DNA from: Stenotrophomonas sp. 278
GTDB lineage: Bacteria; Pseudomonadota; Gammaproteobacteria; Xanthomonadales; Xanthomonadaceae
Length of the DNA stretch: 64,000 nt
Assembly (NCBI RefSeq): GCF_003935715.1
Contig: NZ_RHPP01000001.1
Location: forward strand, 62,001 to 126,000
Direction of reading: 5' to 3'
Each line of letters opens with the position of its first letter. Positions within the stretch are counted from its first letter, which is position 1. Under the pieces are notes generated by a model. It did no database searches. It was not told the DNA's origin and saw only the letters and a list, made by a program, of their open reading frames with translations. Of the stretch, positions 10,517-17,381 are shown one piece after another. Made by a program: the position numbers and the translations under genes.

Positions 10517-11047
10517 TCAGGCCGCGGCCTGCCTGAATTCTGGGGTACGCGACAACAGGGACAGCGAGAACACGCCCCAGTCATGACCGTCGCTGTGGAA
10601 CGCCTTGTCGACGAAGTGCGCGTAGCGACCAGCGGCCAGATCGCCGATGGCGGTGTCCTGGCCCTGGTCGAAGCTGCGCTGACCGAACAGTTCGTCGATG
10701 GTCAGTGCCACGTCGCCGCCGGCCTGCCGCATGATCAGTACACGCTGGCCTTCCTGCTGGACGGTACGTTCGCCTTCCAGGAAGCAACGCAGATCGACCA
10801 CCGGAAACAGGTTGCCGCGCAGGTTGCCCACGCCCAGCAGCCACGGGTGGGCTCCAGGCACGGGCGTCACGGGGGGCATCGGCACGATTTCCACCACTTC
10901 GCGGAAGTCGGACACCAGCCGGCGGTTGCCGACCCGGTAACCCACGCCTCGCCACAGGTCCTGGGCGAACTGGCGCTCGGGCAACTGCACGGCATGGGCC
11001 AGGCTGCGGCGCTCGTAGGCTTCAAGGATGTCGAAGGGAGAACGCAT
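10517..11047 (-). CDS. pilI: CheW-like adaptor PilI
   Basis: A 176-residue CheW-domain protein expected to link the receptor PilJ to the kinase ChpA in the cytoplasm. The CheW signature is visible as 'HPWLLGVGNLRGNLFPVVDL' in the middle and 'VALTIDELFGQRSF' later. Its ATG overlaps the pilH stop by one base (TGATG), so the two are almost certainly translated together. Length is normal for PilI. Confidence 0.93.
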   Translation of the reverse strand: MRSPFDILEAYERRSLAHAVQLPERQFAQDLWRGVGYRVGNRRLVSDFREVVEIVPMPPVTPVPGAHPWLLGVGNLRGNLFPVVDLRCFLEGERTVQQEGQRVLIMRQAGGDVALTIDELFGQRSFDQGQDTAIGDLAAGRYAHFVDKAFHSDGHDWGVFSLSLLSRTPEFRQAAA

Positions 11048-11415
11048 CAGCTCACCGCCACCAGTTCATTGATCCTTGCGATCAGCTCGTCCTCGCGCGG
11101 CGGCTTGACCATGTAGTCACTGGCGCCCTGGCGGATACCCCACGCCTTGTCGGTTTCCATGTTCTTGGTGCTGACAATGATGACCGGGATGTCCTTGGTG
11201 GCCTGGTCACGGCTCAGCGCGCGGGTGGCCTGGAAGCCACTCATGCCCGGCAGGACCACGTCCATCAGCACCAGGTGCGGCGCGTGCGCCTGCACGAGCT
11301 TCAGGCCATCTTCGGCATTGTTGGCCACGAGCACTTCGTGCCCGGCCTTGGTCAGCCATTGCGTGAACACCGCCTGGTCGGTCGGTGAATCCTCGATCAG
11401 AACGATACGAGCCAT
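11047..11415 (-). CDS. pilH: Response regulator PilH (single receiver domain)
   Basis: A 122-residue stand-alone receiver domain, CheY-like: acidic pocket IEDSPTD near the N terminus, phospho-acceptor in LVLMDVVLPGMSGF (about residue 52), switch region VIIVSTKN and lysine in DYMVKPPRE. In P. aeruginosa PilH acts opposite PilG in setting pilus retraction and cAMP output. The gene lies 18 bases after pilG and overlaps pilI by one base. Assignment of PilH rather than PilG rests on gene order and sequence feel. Confidence 0.93.
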   Translation of the reverse strand: MARIVLIEDSPTDQAVFTQWLTKAGHEVLVANNAEDGLKLVQAHAPHLVLMDVVLPGMSGFQATRALSRDQATKDIPVIIVSTKNMETDKAWGIRQGASDYMVKPPREDELIARINELVAVS

Positions 11416-11433
11416 TGTGCCTTTCCCCCCTGG

Positions 11434-11835
11434 TCAGGCGTTGACGTATGTGCGGATGGCACCCAGCAGTTCTTCCCGCGTGAAAGGCTTGGTCAGGTAC
11501 TGCTCCGAGCCCACGATGCGTCCGCGCGCCTTGTCGAACAGGCCGTCCTTGGAGGACAGCATGATCACCGGCGTGGACTTGAACAGCTGGTTGCCCTTGA
11601 TCAGCGCGCAGGTCTGATAGCCGTCAAGCCGCGGCATCATGATGTCCACGAAGATGATCTGCGGCTGTTGGTCGGCGATCTTGGCCAACGCCTCGAAACC
11701 ATCGGTCGCGGTCACCACCTCGCAGCCTTCGCGCTTGAGCAGTGTTTCAGCGGTCCTGCGTATGGTCTTCGAATCGTCGATGACCATGACTCTCAGCCCT
11801 GCGAGTTCCCCACCCGCAGCCATGTTTTCAGTCAT
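11434..11835 (-). CDS. pilG: Response regulator PilG, first gene of the Pil-Chp operon
   Basis: A 133-residue receiver-only regulator: DDSKTIRRTAETLL at the N terminus, phospho-acceptor in IIFVDIMMPRLDGYQ, threonine/serine switch VIMLSSKDG and QYLTKPFTREEL at the C terminus. I chose the ATG at 11835 (MTENMAAGGELAG); the longer open frame reaching 12159 runs through the promoter and into gshB. PilG is needed for pilus extension in pseudomonads and xanthomonads. A good sigma70-type promoter lies 61-89 bases upstream. Confidence 0.95.
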   Translation of the reverse strand: MTENMAAGGELAGLRVMVIDDSKTIRRTAETLLKREGCEVVTATDGFEALAKIADQQPQIIFVDIMMPRLDGYQTCALIKGNQLFKSTPVIMLSSKDGLFDKARGRIVGSEQYLTKPFTREELLGAIRTYVNA

Positions 11836-11895
11836 TACCTTTCCCCGAGCGCGCGACGCTTGTGCCTGGTGATTCGACGTCGCTGCGAAAGCGTA

Positions 11896-11924
11896 TCTAT
11901 ATCCCACCGGGCCTCCGGCATCAA
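11896..11924 (-). promoter_or_regulatory. Sigma70-type promoter of the pilG operon
   Basis: Reading the minus strand, TTGATG (11924-11919) and TATAGA (11901-11896) are separated by exactly 17 bases, matching the sigma70 consensus at four of six and five of six positions. Transcription would start near 11889, leaving a leader of about 55 bases before the pilG ATG. It sits in the 250-base divergent gap between pilG and gshB. Confidence 0.6.
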
Positions 11925-12085
11925 GGGTCTCGCGTGCAGCCCAAGCCGCTCGCGCCCCCGCCCGACCGTAGCACCCCCGAACTGCGCAAACCGTGAAGGC
12001 GGCAAACGCAGCGTTCCGCCCAGTCAGGGAAGCCGTCAGGACCCGATTGCAGCTACCATCAGCGCCTGCCCGCCAGGTTGTGACC

Positions 12086-13036
12086 ATGCCGTTGAACGTC
12101 ATCGTGGTGATGGACCCCATCGCCCACATCAAGATTGCCAAGGACACCACGTTCGCCATGCTGCTGGAAGCCCAGCGCCGTGGCCACGCCCTGCACTACG
12201 TCAGCCCCGGGGGCCTGGCCCTGCGTGATGGCGTGGCCGTGGCCCGCACCGCTCCCCTGCAGGTCCGCGACGACAAGGCCGACTGGTTCACCCTGGGCGA
12301 GTTCAGCCAGACCACCTTCGGCCCGGGCCAGGTGGTGCTGATGCGCAAGGACCCGCCAGTGGATGCCGAATTCATCTACGACACCCAGGTGCTGGCGGTG
12401 GCCCAGCAGGCCGGCGCGCTGGTAGTCAACGACCCGCAGGGCTTGCGCGACTACAACGAGAAGCTCGCCGCCCTGCTGTTCCCGCAGTGCTGCCCGCCGA
12501 CCCTGGTCAGCCGCCGCCACGCCGACCTGAAAGCCTTCGTGCTCGAGCACGGCCAGGCCGTACTCAAGCCGCTGGACGGCATGGGCGGGCGTTCAATCTT
12601 CCGCAGCGGCAGCGGCGACCCGAACCTGAATGTGATTCTGGAAACCCTGACCGACGGCGAGCGCAAGCTGGCCCTGGCGCAGAAGTTCATCCCCGACATC
12701 AGCGCCGGCGACAAACGCATCCTGCTGGTCGATGGCGAGCCGGTGGACTACTGCCTGGCGCGGATTCCCCAAGGTGACGAGTTCCGCGGCAACCTGGCCG
12801 CAGGCGGGCGCGGCGAAGGTCGTCCACTGAGCGAACGCGACCGCTGGATCGCCGCCCAGGTGGGTCCGGAGATGAAACGACGGGGCATGCGGTTTGTCGG
12901 ACTGGACGTGATCGGCGATTACCTGACCGAAGTGAACGTCACCAGCCCCACCTGCGTGCGCGAACTGGACGCGCAGTTCGGCCTCAACATCGCCGGCCTG
13001 CTGTTCGACGCCATCGAGGCCGGCCTGCCGCAATGA
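12086..13036 (+). CDS. gshB: Glutathione synthetase
   Basis: A 316-residue ATP-grasp enzyme joining gamma-glutamylcysteine and glycine to make glutathione in the cytoplasm. The N-terminal fold reads LNVIVVMDPIAHIKIAKDTT, as in E. coli GshB. The ATP-grasp part shows KPLDGMGGRSIF, then 'GDKRILLVDGEPV' and the closing 'TEVNVTSPTCVRELD' with metal-binding Glu/Asn. The ATG at 12086 gives the usual GshB length; the longer frame from 11993 adds a non-homologous N terminus. It overlaps the following TonB-like gene by 4 bases (ATGA). The gshB-tonB3/pilGH arrangement is also found in P. aeruginosa. Confidence 0.97.
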   Translation: MPLNVIVVMDPIAHIKIAKDTTFAMLLEAQRRGHALHYVSPGGLALRDGVAVARTAPLQVRDDKADWFTLGEFSQTTFGPGQVVLMRKDPPVDAEFIYDTQVLAVAQQAGALVVNDPQGLRDYNEKLAALLFPQCCPPTLVSRRHADLKAFVLEHGQAVLKPLDGMGGRSIFRSGSGDPNLNVILETLTDGERKLALAQKFIPDISAGDKRILLVDGEPVDYCLARIPQGDEFRGNLAAGGRGEGRPLSERDRWIAAQVGPEMKRRGMRFVGLDVIGDYLTEVNVTSPTCVRELDAQFGLNIAGLLFDAIEAGLPQ

Positions 13037-13920
13037 GTGCGACAGCTGCCCCCCTGCTGCCCCACCAGACGCGTGAGTCGCAACGGCTGGGAGCCACTCT
13101 GGCGCTCTCGGCACTGGTCCACGGCCTGCTGATCCTGGGGGTCGGTTTCGCGGTTGCCGACAAGGCGGCGCTGGTGCCCACCCTGGATGTGATCTTCAGC
13201 CAGACCCAGACGCCCCTGACACCCAAACAGGCCGATTTCCTCGCCCAGGCGAGCCAGCAGGGCGGCGGCGACCACGACACCGCACAGCGCCCGCGCGACA
13301 ACCAGGCCGGGATCGTGCCGCAGCCGCAGGCGGGCCTGTCGCCCGTGCCGCAGCAGCGACAGGACGCGGCCCGTCCGCCGCCGCCGCAGGCGCGCGTGGT
13401 ATCCACCCGCAACAGCCCTGACACCGTGGCCGACGCGCAGACTCAGCCGTTGCCGGATGAGCCGCGACCGGACGCGCCGTTGACCGCGCGCGAGCAGCGT
13501 GACGCCGACATGGCGCGACTGGCCGCCGAAGTCCATCTGCGTTCGGCGCAGTACGCCAAACGCCCGAACCGCAAGTTCGTGTCCGCCAGCACCCGCGAGT
13601 ACGCCTACGCCAATTATCTGAGGGCCTGGGTGGACCGCGCCGAGCGCGTGGGCAACCTGAACTACCCGGACGAGGCACGGCAGCGCCGTCTCGGGGGCCA
13701 GGTGGTGATCACCGTCGGCGTACGTCGCGACGGCAGCGTGGAAAGTGCGCGCATCCTGCGCAGCAGCGGCACACCGCTGCTGGATGAGGCCGCGCTGCGC
13801 GTGGTGCGGCTGGCCCAGCCCTACCCGCCGCTGCCGGAGAGCAAGGACGACGTGGACATCCTGCAGGTCACCCGGACCTGGATGTTCCTGCCCGGTGGAG
13901 AGCTGCGCGACGATCGTTGA
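13033..13920 (+). CDS. tonB3: TonB-family energy transducer, TonB3-like
   Basis: 295 residues: a short cytoplasmic N terminus, one membrane anchor (about residues 20-40, ALSALVHGLLILGVGFAVA), a Pro/Gln-rich periplasmic linker (about 75-160) and a C-terminal TonB fold with LNYPDEARQRRLGGQVVI and SSGTPLLDEAALRVVR. Its ATG overlaps the gshB stop, so the two are coupled. In P. aeruginosa the gene in this place (tonB3, PA0406) is needed for twitching motility and pilus assembly. The same gene neighbourhood suggests the same role here, rather than siderophore uptake. That functional transfer is inference. Confidence 0.85.
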   Translation: MSATAAPLLPHQTRESQRLGATLALSALVHGLLILGVGFAVADKAALVPTLDVIFSQTQTPLTPKQADFLAQASQQGGGDHDTAQRPRDNQAGIVPQPQAGLSPVPQQRQDAARPPPPQARVVSTRNSPDTVADAQTQPLPDEPRPDAPLTAREQRDADMARLAAEVHLRSAQYAKRPNRKFVSASTREYAYANYLRAWVDRAERVGNLNYPDEARQRRLGGQVVITVGVRRDGSVESARILRSSGTPLLDEAALRVVRLAQPYPPLPESKDDVDILQVTRTWMFLPGGELRDDR

Positions 13921-13948
13921 CGGATGTACGTGCACAGGATCATGGCTT

Positions 13949-14045
13949 TGACACGCATGGCGTGTCACTACGACCCTTGGTCGCCTGGATTGGGGCGCGC
14001 CCGGGACTGGGAGTCGTTCCGCGTAGGGACACGCCATGCGTGTCC
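13949..14045. repeat. Inverted dimer of GTAG palindromic repeats (SMAG-type REP)
   Basis: Two copies of a GTAG-headed hairpin face each other: minus-strand GTAGTGACACGCCATGCGTG (13971 downwards) and plus-strand GTAGGGACACGCCATGCGTG (14023 upwards). The stems read GACACGC/GCGTGTC. The pair fills the gap between the convergent genes tonB3 and tsaB, where it may act as a two-way transcription stop or mRNA stabiliser. SMAG elements are a known Stenotrophomonas repeat family. Confidence 0.85.
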
Positions 14046-14057
14046 TCGGGGTGCTGA

Positions 14058-14762
14058 TTACCCTTGTTTGGCGGCGCGCGCGGCCTGCTGTTCGACCAGG
14101 GTCAGGGCCACGTTGTTGCGTAGATAGGCGGGCTCGACCCGCTCCGGGGCCATGAAATCACCGCGTTCGTACATCGGCACTGCCAGCGCCAGCACGTCGG
14201 AGGCACGCGGCAGGGCCTGCGCATCCACACCGTCCAGTTGATCTGCCAGGCGTGTGGCCAACAGGCCGTCCGCCGCTCCAAAGCCGGTGCCCACGCCAAA
14301 CCAGCGCGTGCCGTCTGGCAGATCCACCGCATCCGGGGAACACACAGCTTCCTCGCCCTGCAACTGCCAGGTGCCATCCACCCGCACCTGCCGGGCCACA
14401 TACACCTCGCCCATGCGCGCATCGATGCTGGACAGCACCCGGTCCTGGTCGGCCGGGGCGCGCAATGCCAGCGCCTGCAGGGTCGATACCGGAATCAGCG
14501 GGCGATCCAGCGCCAGCGCGATGCCTTGGGCAATGGCAATGGCCAGACGCACGCCGGTGAAGGCACCAGGACCACGCCCCAGCGCGATCGCGTCCAGCTG
14601 CGAGCGCGCGATCCCGGCCTCGGCCAGCAGCTGCTCGGCCCAGGGCAGGCTGAGCTCGGCATGTCGGCGCGGTGCCAGCTCGAACCGCTCATGCACCTCG
14701 CCATCCACGTAAACGGCAACGGAACAGGCTTCGGTGGCGGTTTCAAAGGCGAGCAGTTTCAT
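14058..14762 (-). CDS. tsaB: tRNA threonylcarbamoyladenosine biosynthesis protein TsaB
   Basis: 234 residues; the inactive ASKHA-fold partner of TsaD in making t6A37 of ANN-decoding tRNAs. The family start MKLLAFETATEACSVAV, the 'GRGPGAFTGVRLAIA' loop (about residues 66-80) and 'STLQALALRA' are all present. It lies 17 bases after the yoaA stop and probably belongs to the same transcript. The C terminus ends just before the GTAG repeat dimer shared with tonB3. Confidence 0.96.
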   Translation of the reverse strand: MKLLAFETATEACSVAVYVDGEVHERFELAPRRHAELSLPWAEQLLAEAGIARSQLDAIALGRGPGAFTGVRLAIAIAQGIALALDRPLIPVSTLQALALRAPADQDRVLSSIDARMGEVYVARQVRVDGTWQLQGEEAVCSPDAVDLPDGTRWFGVGTGFGAADGLLATRLADQLDGVDAQALPRASDVLALAVPMYERGDFMAPERVEPAYLRNNVALTLVEQQAARAAKQG

Positions 14763-14779
14763 GGGCGCAGCAGGTCAAC

Positions 14780-16816
14780 TCAGAACAGGGAGGTTGGAAA
14801 CGGGTCGTCACCAGCAGGCACCGCCAGCGACTCCGGGCCGTCGGCGGCCAGTGCCCATTGTGGCGCAAAGAAGGCCTGCACATCGGCCAGCACGCGGGTG
14901 CGCCGGAATGGCGGCAGCGAATCCATGAAGATGCGCCCATAGCCGCGCGAGGTCAGACGCGGGTCGCACAGCACCAGCACCCCGCGATCGAACTCGCTGC
15001 GGATCAGCCTTCCCACGCCCTGTTTGAGTGCAATGACCGCCTGCGGCAGCTGCTCGTCGCGGAACGGATTGCCGCCCTCGCGGCGGATCGCTTCCAGGCG
15101 CGCCTCGAACACCGGGTCATCCGGCGCGGCGAAAGGCAGTTTGTCGATCACCACCACGCTGAGCGCGTCGCCCACCACGTCAACGCCTTCGCGGAAACTC
15201 GCCGAGCCCAGCAGCACCCCGTTGCCGGACTCACGGAAGCGCTGCAGCAGGGTTGCGCGCGGCGCTTCGCCCTGTACGAACAATGGCCATGGCGCGTCGC
15301 GCAGCGCCTCGGCAGCCTCGCGCAGGGCACGATGAGAGGCGAACAGCAGGAACGCGCGCCCGCCGGAGGCATCGAGCACCGGTGTCAACGCGGCGATCAA
15401 GGCCGTTCCAAAGCCCCGCGCGGCCGGGTCCGGCAGGCCGGTCGGCAGATAGCACAGCGCCTGGCGTTCCCAGTCGAAAGGGCTGGGCTGCAGCAGGGTA
15501 ACCGGGTCATCCAGACCCAGGCGCTGGGCAATATGTTCAAAGTGGCCATCCACGGTCAACGTGGCCGAGGTGAACACCCACGCCGCCAGTGATCGCTGGC
15601 GGTGCTCGCGCAGCGGACCGGACACATCCATGGGCGTGCGCTGGCAGCGGAATCCTCGTGGGGTGAGTTCGTACCACAGCACGTCGGCTGCGGCCGAAAC
15701 CTGCGTCGGGTCGGCATCGAAGTCCAGCAGGGGAAGATCCTCTCCGAGCCAGCGCGACAACCGCGATACCGCTTCCTGCGCACGGGCATGGCAGGCGTCC
15801 AGCCCCGCGGAGGCCTCGCGCACGCCGTCCAAGGTATCGCGCAGGTTCACCAGCGCGCTCATCGTGGCATCGAAGCCCTCGCGCACCTGCGGTACGGCCA
15901 GCGCCCGCCACTGGGTGCCACGCGGCGGCAAACCGTCCATTGCACCGCGCAGGTCGCGCAGGGTCTGTTCCAGTGCGGCCGCAGGTGCCTGCAGGGCGGC
16001 CTGTGCGCCACCGACGCTGCGGCTTTCAGCCAGACAGTCTCGGGCCAGTTCCTGCCACGGCCGCATGCCGAAGCCTTCGCCGAAGAAGTTGGCGGCCAGT
16101 TCGGGCAGCTGGTGCGCTTCGTCGATCACAAACGCCTGCGCGCCGGGCAGAATTTCGCCGAACCCTTCCTGCTTGAGCGCCAGGTCGGCCAACAGCAGGT
16201 GATGGTTGACCACCACCACGTCGGCGGCCTGCGCACGCTGGCGCGCCTGCACGACGAAACAGTCCGACCAGAACGGGCAGTCGGTGCCCAGGCAGTTGTC
16301 CACCGTGGAGGTGACCATCGGAAACAGCGGGGAATCCTCGGGCAGCGCATCGAGCTCGGCCATGTCGCCGTGCCGGGTGCGCCCGGACCAGGCCAGAATG
16401 CGCTGGAACTGCGCAACCTGTTCGGGGCTGCTGAAACGCGGCTCGCCACGCGCCTGCTGCAGGCGATATCGACAGAGATAGTTGGCCCGCCCCTTCAGCA
16501 GTGCACTGCTGTGGCCCACGCCGAGTGCCGCGCGCACGCGCGGTAGATCGCGGTGATACAGCTGGTCCTGCAGCGCCCGGGTTCCAGTGGAGATGATGAT
16601 CTTCAGCCCGGACAGCAACGCCGGCACCAGATAGGCGAAGGTCTTGCCGGTTCCCGTACCCGCCTCGGCCAGCAGCACGTCGCGCTGCTCGAATGCGTCG
16701 GCGATGGCCCCGGTCAGGCGCAGCTGCGCGGGGCGGGCGACAAACGCATCCAGGTGGCTGGCGAGCGCACCGCCCTCGCTGAGGGCTTCGCTGCTGGCGT
16801 GGGCAAGACCGATCAT
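14780..16816 (-). CDS. yoaA: DinG-family ATP-dependent DNA helicase YoaA
   Basis: A 678-residue XPD/DinG-like 5'-3' helicase. Walker A is AEAGTGKTFAYL (about residues 51-62), the cysteines expected for an Fe-S cluster lie at about 113-177 (CRYRL, CLGTDCPFWSDC), DEAH box VIDEAHQLPE follows, and the C-terminal helicase motifs read LLGSASFREGVDVVG and QGVGRLIRSEFDRG. YoaA helps repair stalled forks with the clamp-loader subunit chi in E. coli. It follows the TPR lipoprotein gene by 24 bases. Confidence 0.95.
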   Translation of the reverse strand: MIGLAHASSEALSEGGALASHLDAFVARPAQLRLTGAIADAFEQRDVLLAEAGTGTGKTFAYLVPALLSGLKIIISTGTRALQDQLYHRDLPRVRAALGVGHSSALLKGRANYLCRYRLQQARGEPRFSSPEQVAQFQRILAWSGRTRHGDMAELDALPEDSPLFPMVTSTVDNCLGTDCPFWSDCFVVQARQRAQAADVVVVNHHLLLADLALKQEGFGEILPGAQAFVIDEAHQLPELAANFFGEGFGMRPWQELARDCLAESRSVGGAQAALQAPAAALEQTLRDLRGAMDGLPPRGTQWRALAVPQVREGFDATMSALVNLRDTLDGVREASAGLDACHARAQEAVSRLSRWLGEDLPLLDFDADPTQVSAAADVLWYELTPRGFRCQRTPMDVSGPLREHRQRSLAAWVFTSATLTVDGHFEHIAQRLGLDDPVTLLQPSPFDWERQALCYLPTGLPDPAARGFGTALIAALTPVLDASGGRAFLLFASHRALREAAEALRDAPWPLFVQGEAPRATLLQRFRESGNGVLLGSASFREGVDVVGDALSVVVIDKLPFAAPDDPVFEARLEAIRREGGNPFRDEQLPQAVIALKQGVGRLIRSEFDRGVLVLCDPRLTSRGYGRIFMDSLPPFRRTRVLADVQAFFAPQWALAADGPESLAVPAGDDPFPTSLF

Positions 16817-16840
16817 GCGGTCATTGTAATGCCCGTGGTT

Positions 16841-17359
16841 TCAATACCGCTTGATGCCCGGGACGGTGCATCCCTGGATCTGGGCGTGCGCGGAGGCCGC
16901 GTTTTCCTGTTCGCCCCGGGCCAGGCGGGACTGCTCGATGGTGGCCCAGTGGCGCCGGCAGAGCGGACCGGTCTTCGAGCCCAGATCCACCGCCTTGCGT
17001 GCCAGCGTCTCCGCCTGTGCCCAGTCACCCTGCAGCAGCGCCACCTCGGCGCGCTCCTGCAGCACCGCCGGGTCGCCCTCCGAGACCTGGAGTGCCTGGT
17101 CGAGCGCCTGTGCGGCACCGGCCAGGTCACCGGCCTGGCGCTTGCCCTGGGCGACCACGCGCAGGTCTTCCACGGCACCGTCGCGGATGGGCTGCACATC
17201 CAGCTCGGTGTCGTCCTTGCCAGCGGCAGCCTCGACCGCCGCCAGACGCTGCGCCGGGGGAGTGGTGTCGACCGGCTTGACTGGTGCCGTGGACGACACG
17301 CAACCGGCCAGCACCAGCGTGGTCGCAGCAGCGAGAAGCGAATGACGGAGAGGGATCAT
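16841..17359 (-). CDS. Tetratricopeptide-repeat lipoprotein of the mrcB locus
   Basis: 172 residues starting at ATG 17359: a lipoprotein signal peptide with lipobox LVLAGC, so cysteine about 19 should be acylated. TPR-like helices follow (AGAAQALDQALQVSEGDPAV, 'LQERAEVALLQGDWAQAETL') and a C-terminal part with two more cysteines. It starts 22 bases after the mrcB stop. The position suggests a PBP1b partner such as the LpoB or CsiV type, but I see no homology to LpoB, so this is only a guess from context. Confidence 0.8.
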   Translation of the reverse strand: MIPLRHSLLAAATTLVLAGCVSSTAPVKPVDTTPPAQRLAAVEAAAGKDDTELDVQPIRDGAVEDLRVVAQGKRQAGDLAGAAQALDQALQVSEGDPAVLQERAEVALLQGDWAQAETLARKAVDLGSKTGPLCRRHWATIEQSRLARGEQENAASAHAQIQGCTVPGIKRY

Positions 17360-17381
17360 GTGCAGCAGCCTCGAAGACGAC

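Noticed and set aside
8212-10536. A 774-codon open frame opposite pilJ
   Set aside because: Shadow of the pilJ codons; no ribosome site and no recognisable domain, while pilJ has clear receptor motifs.
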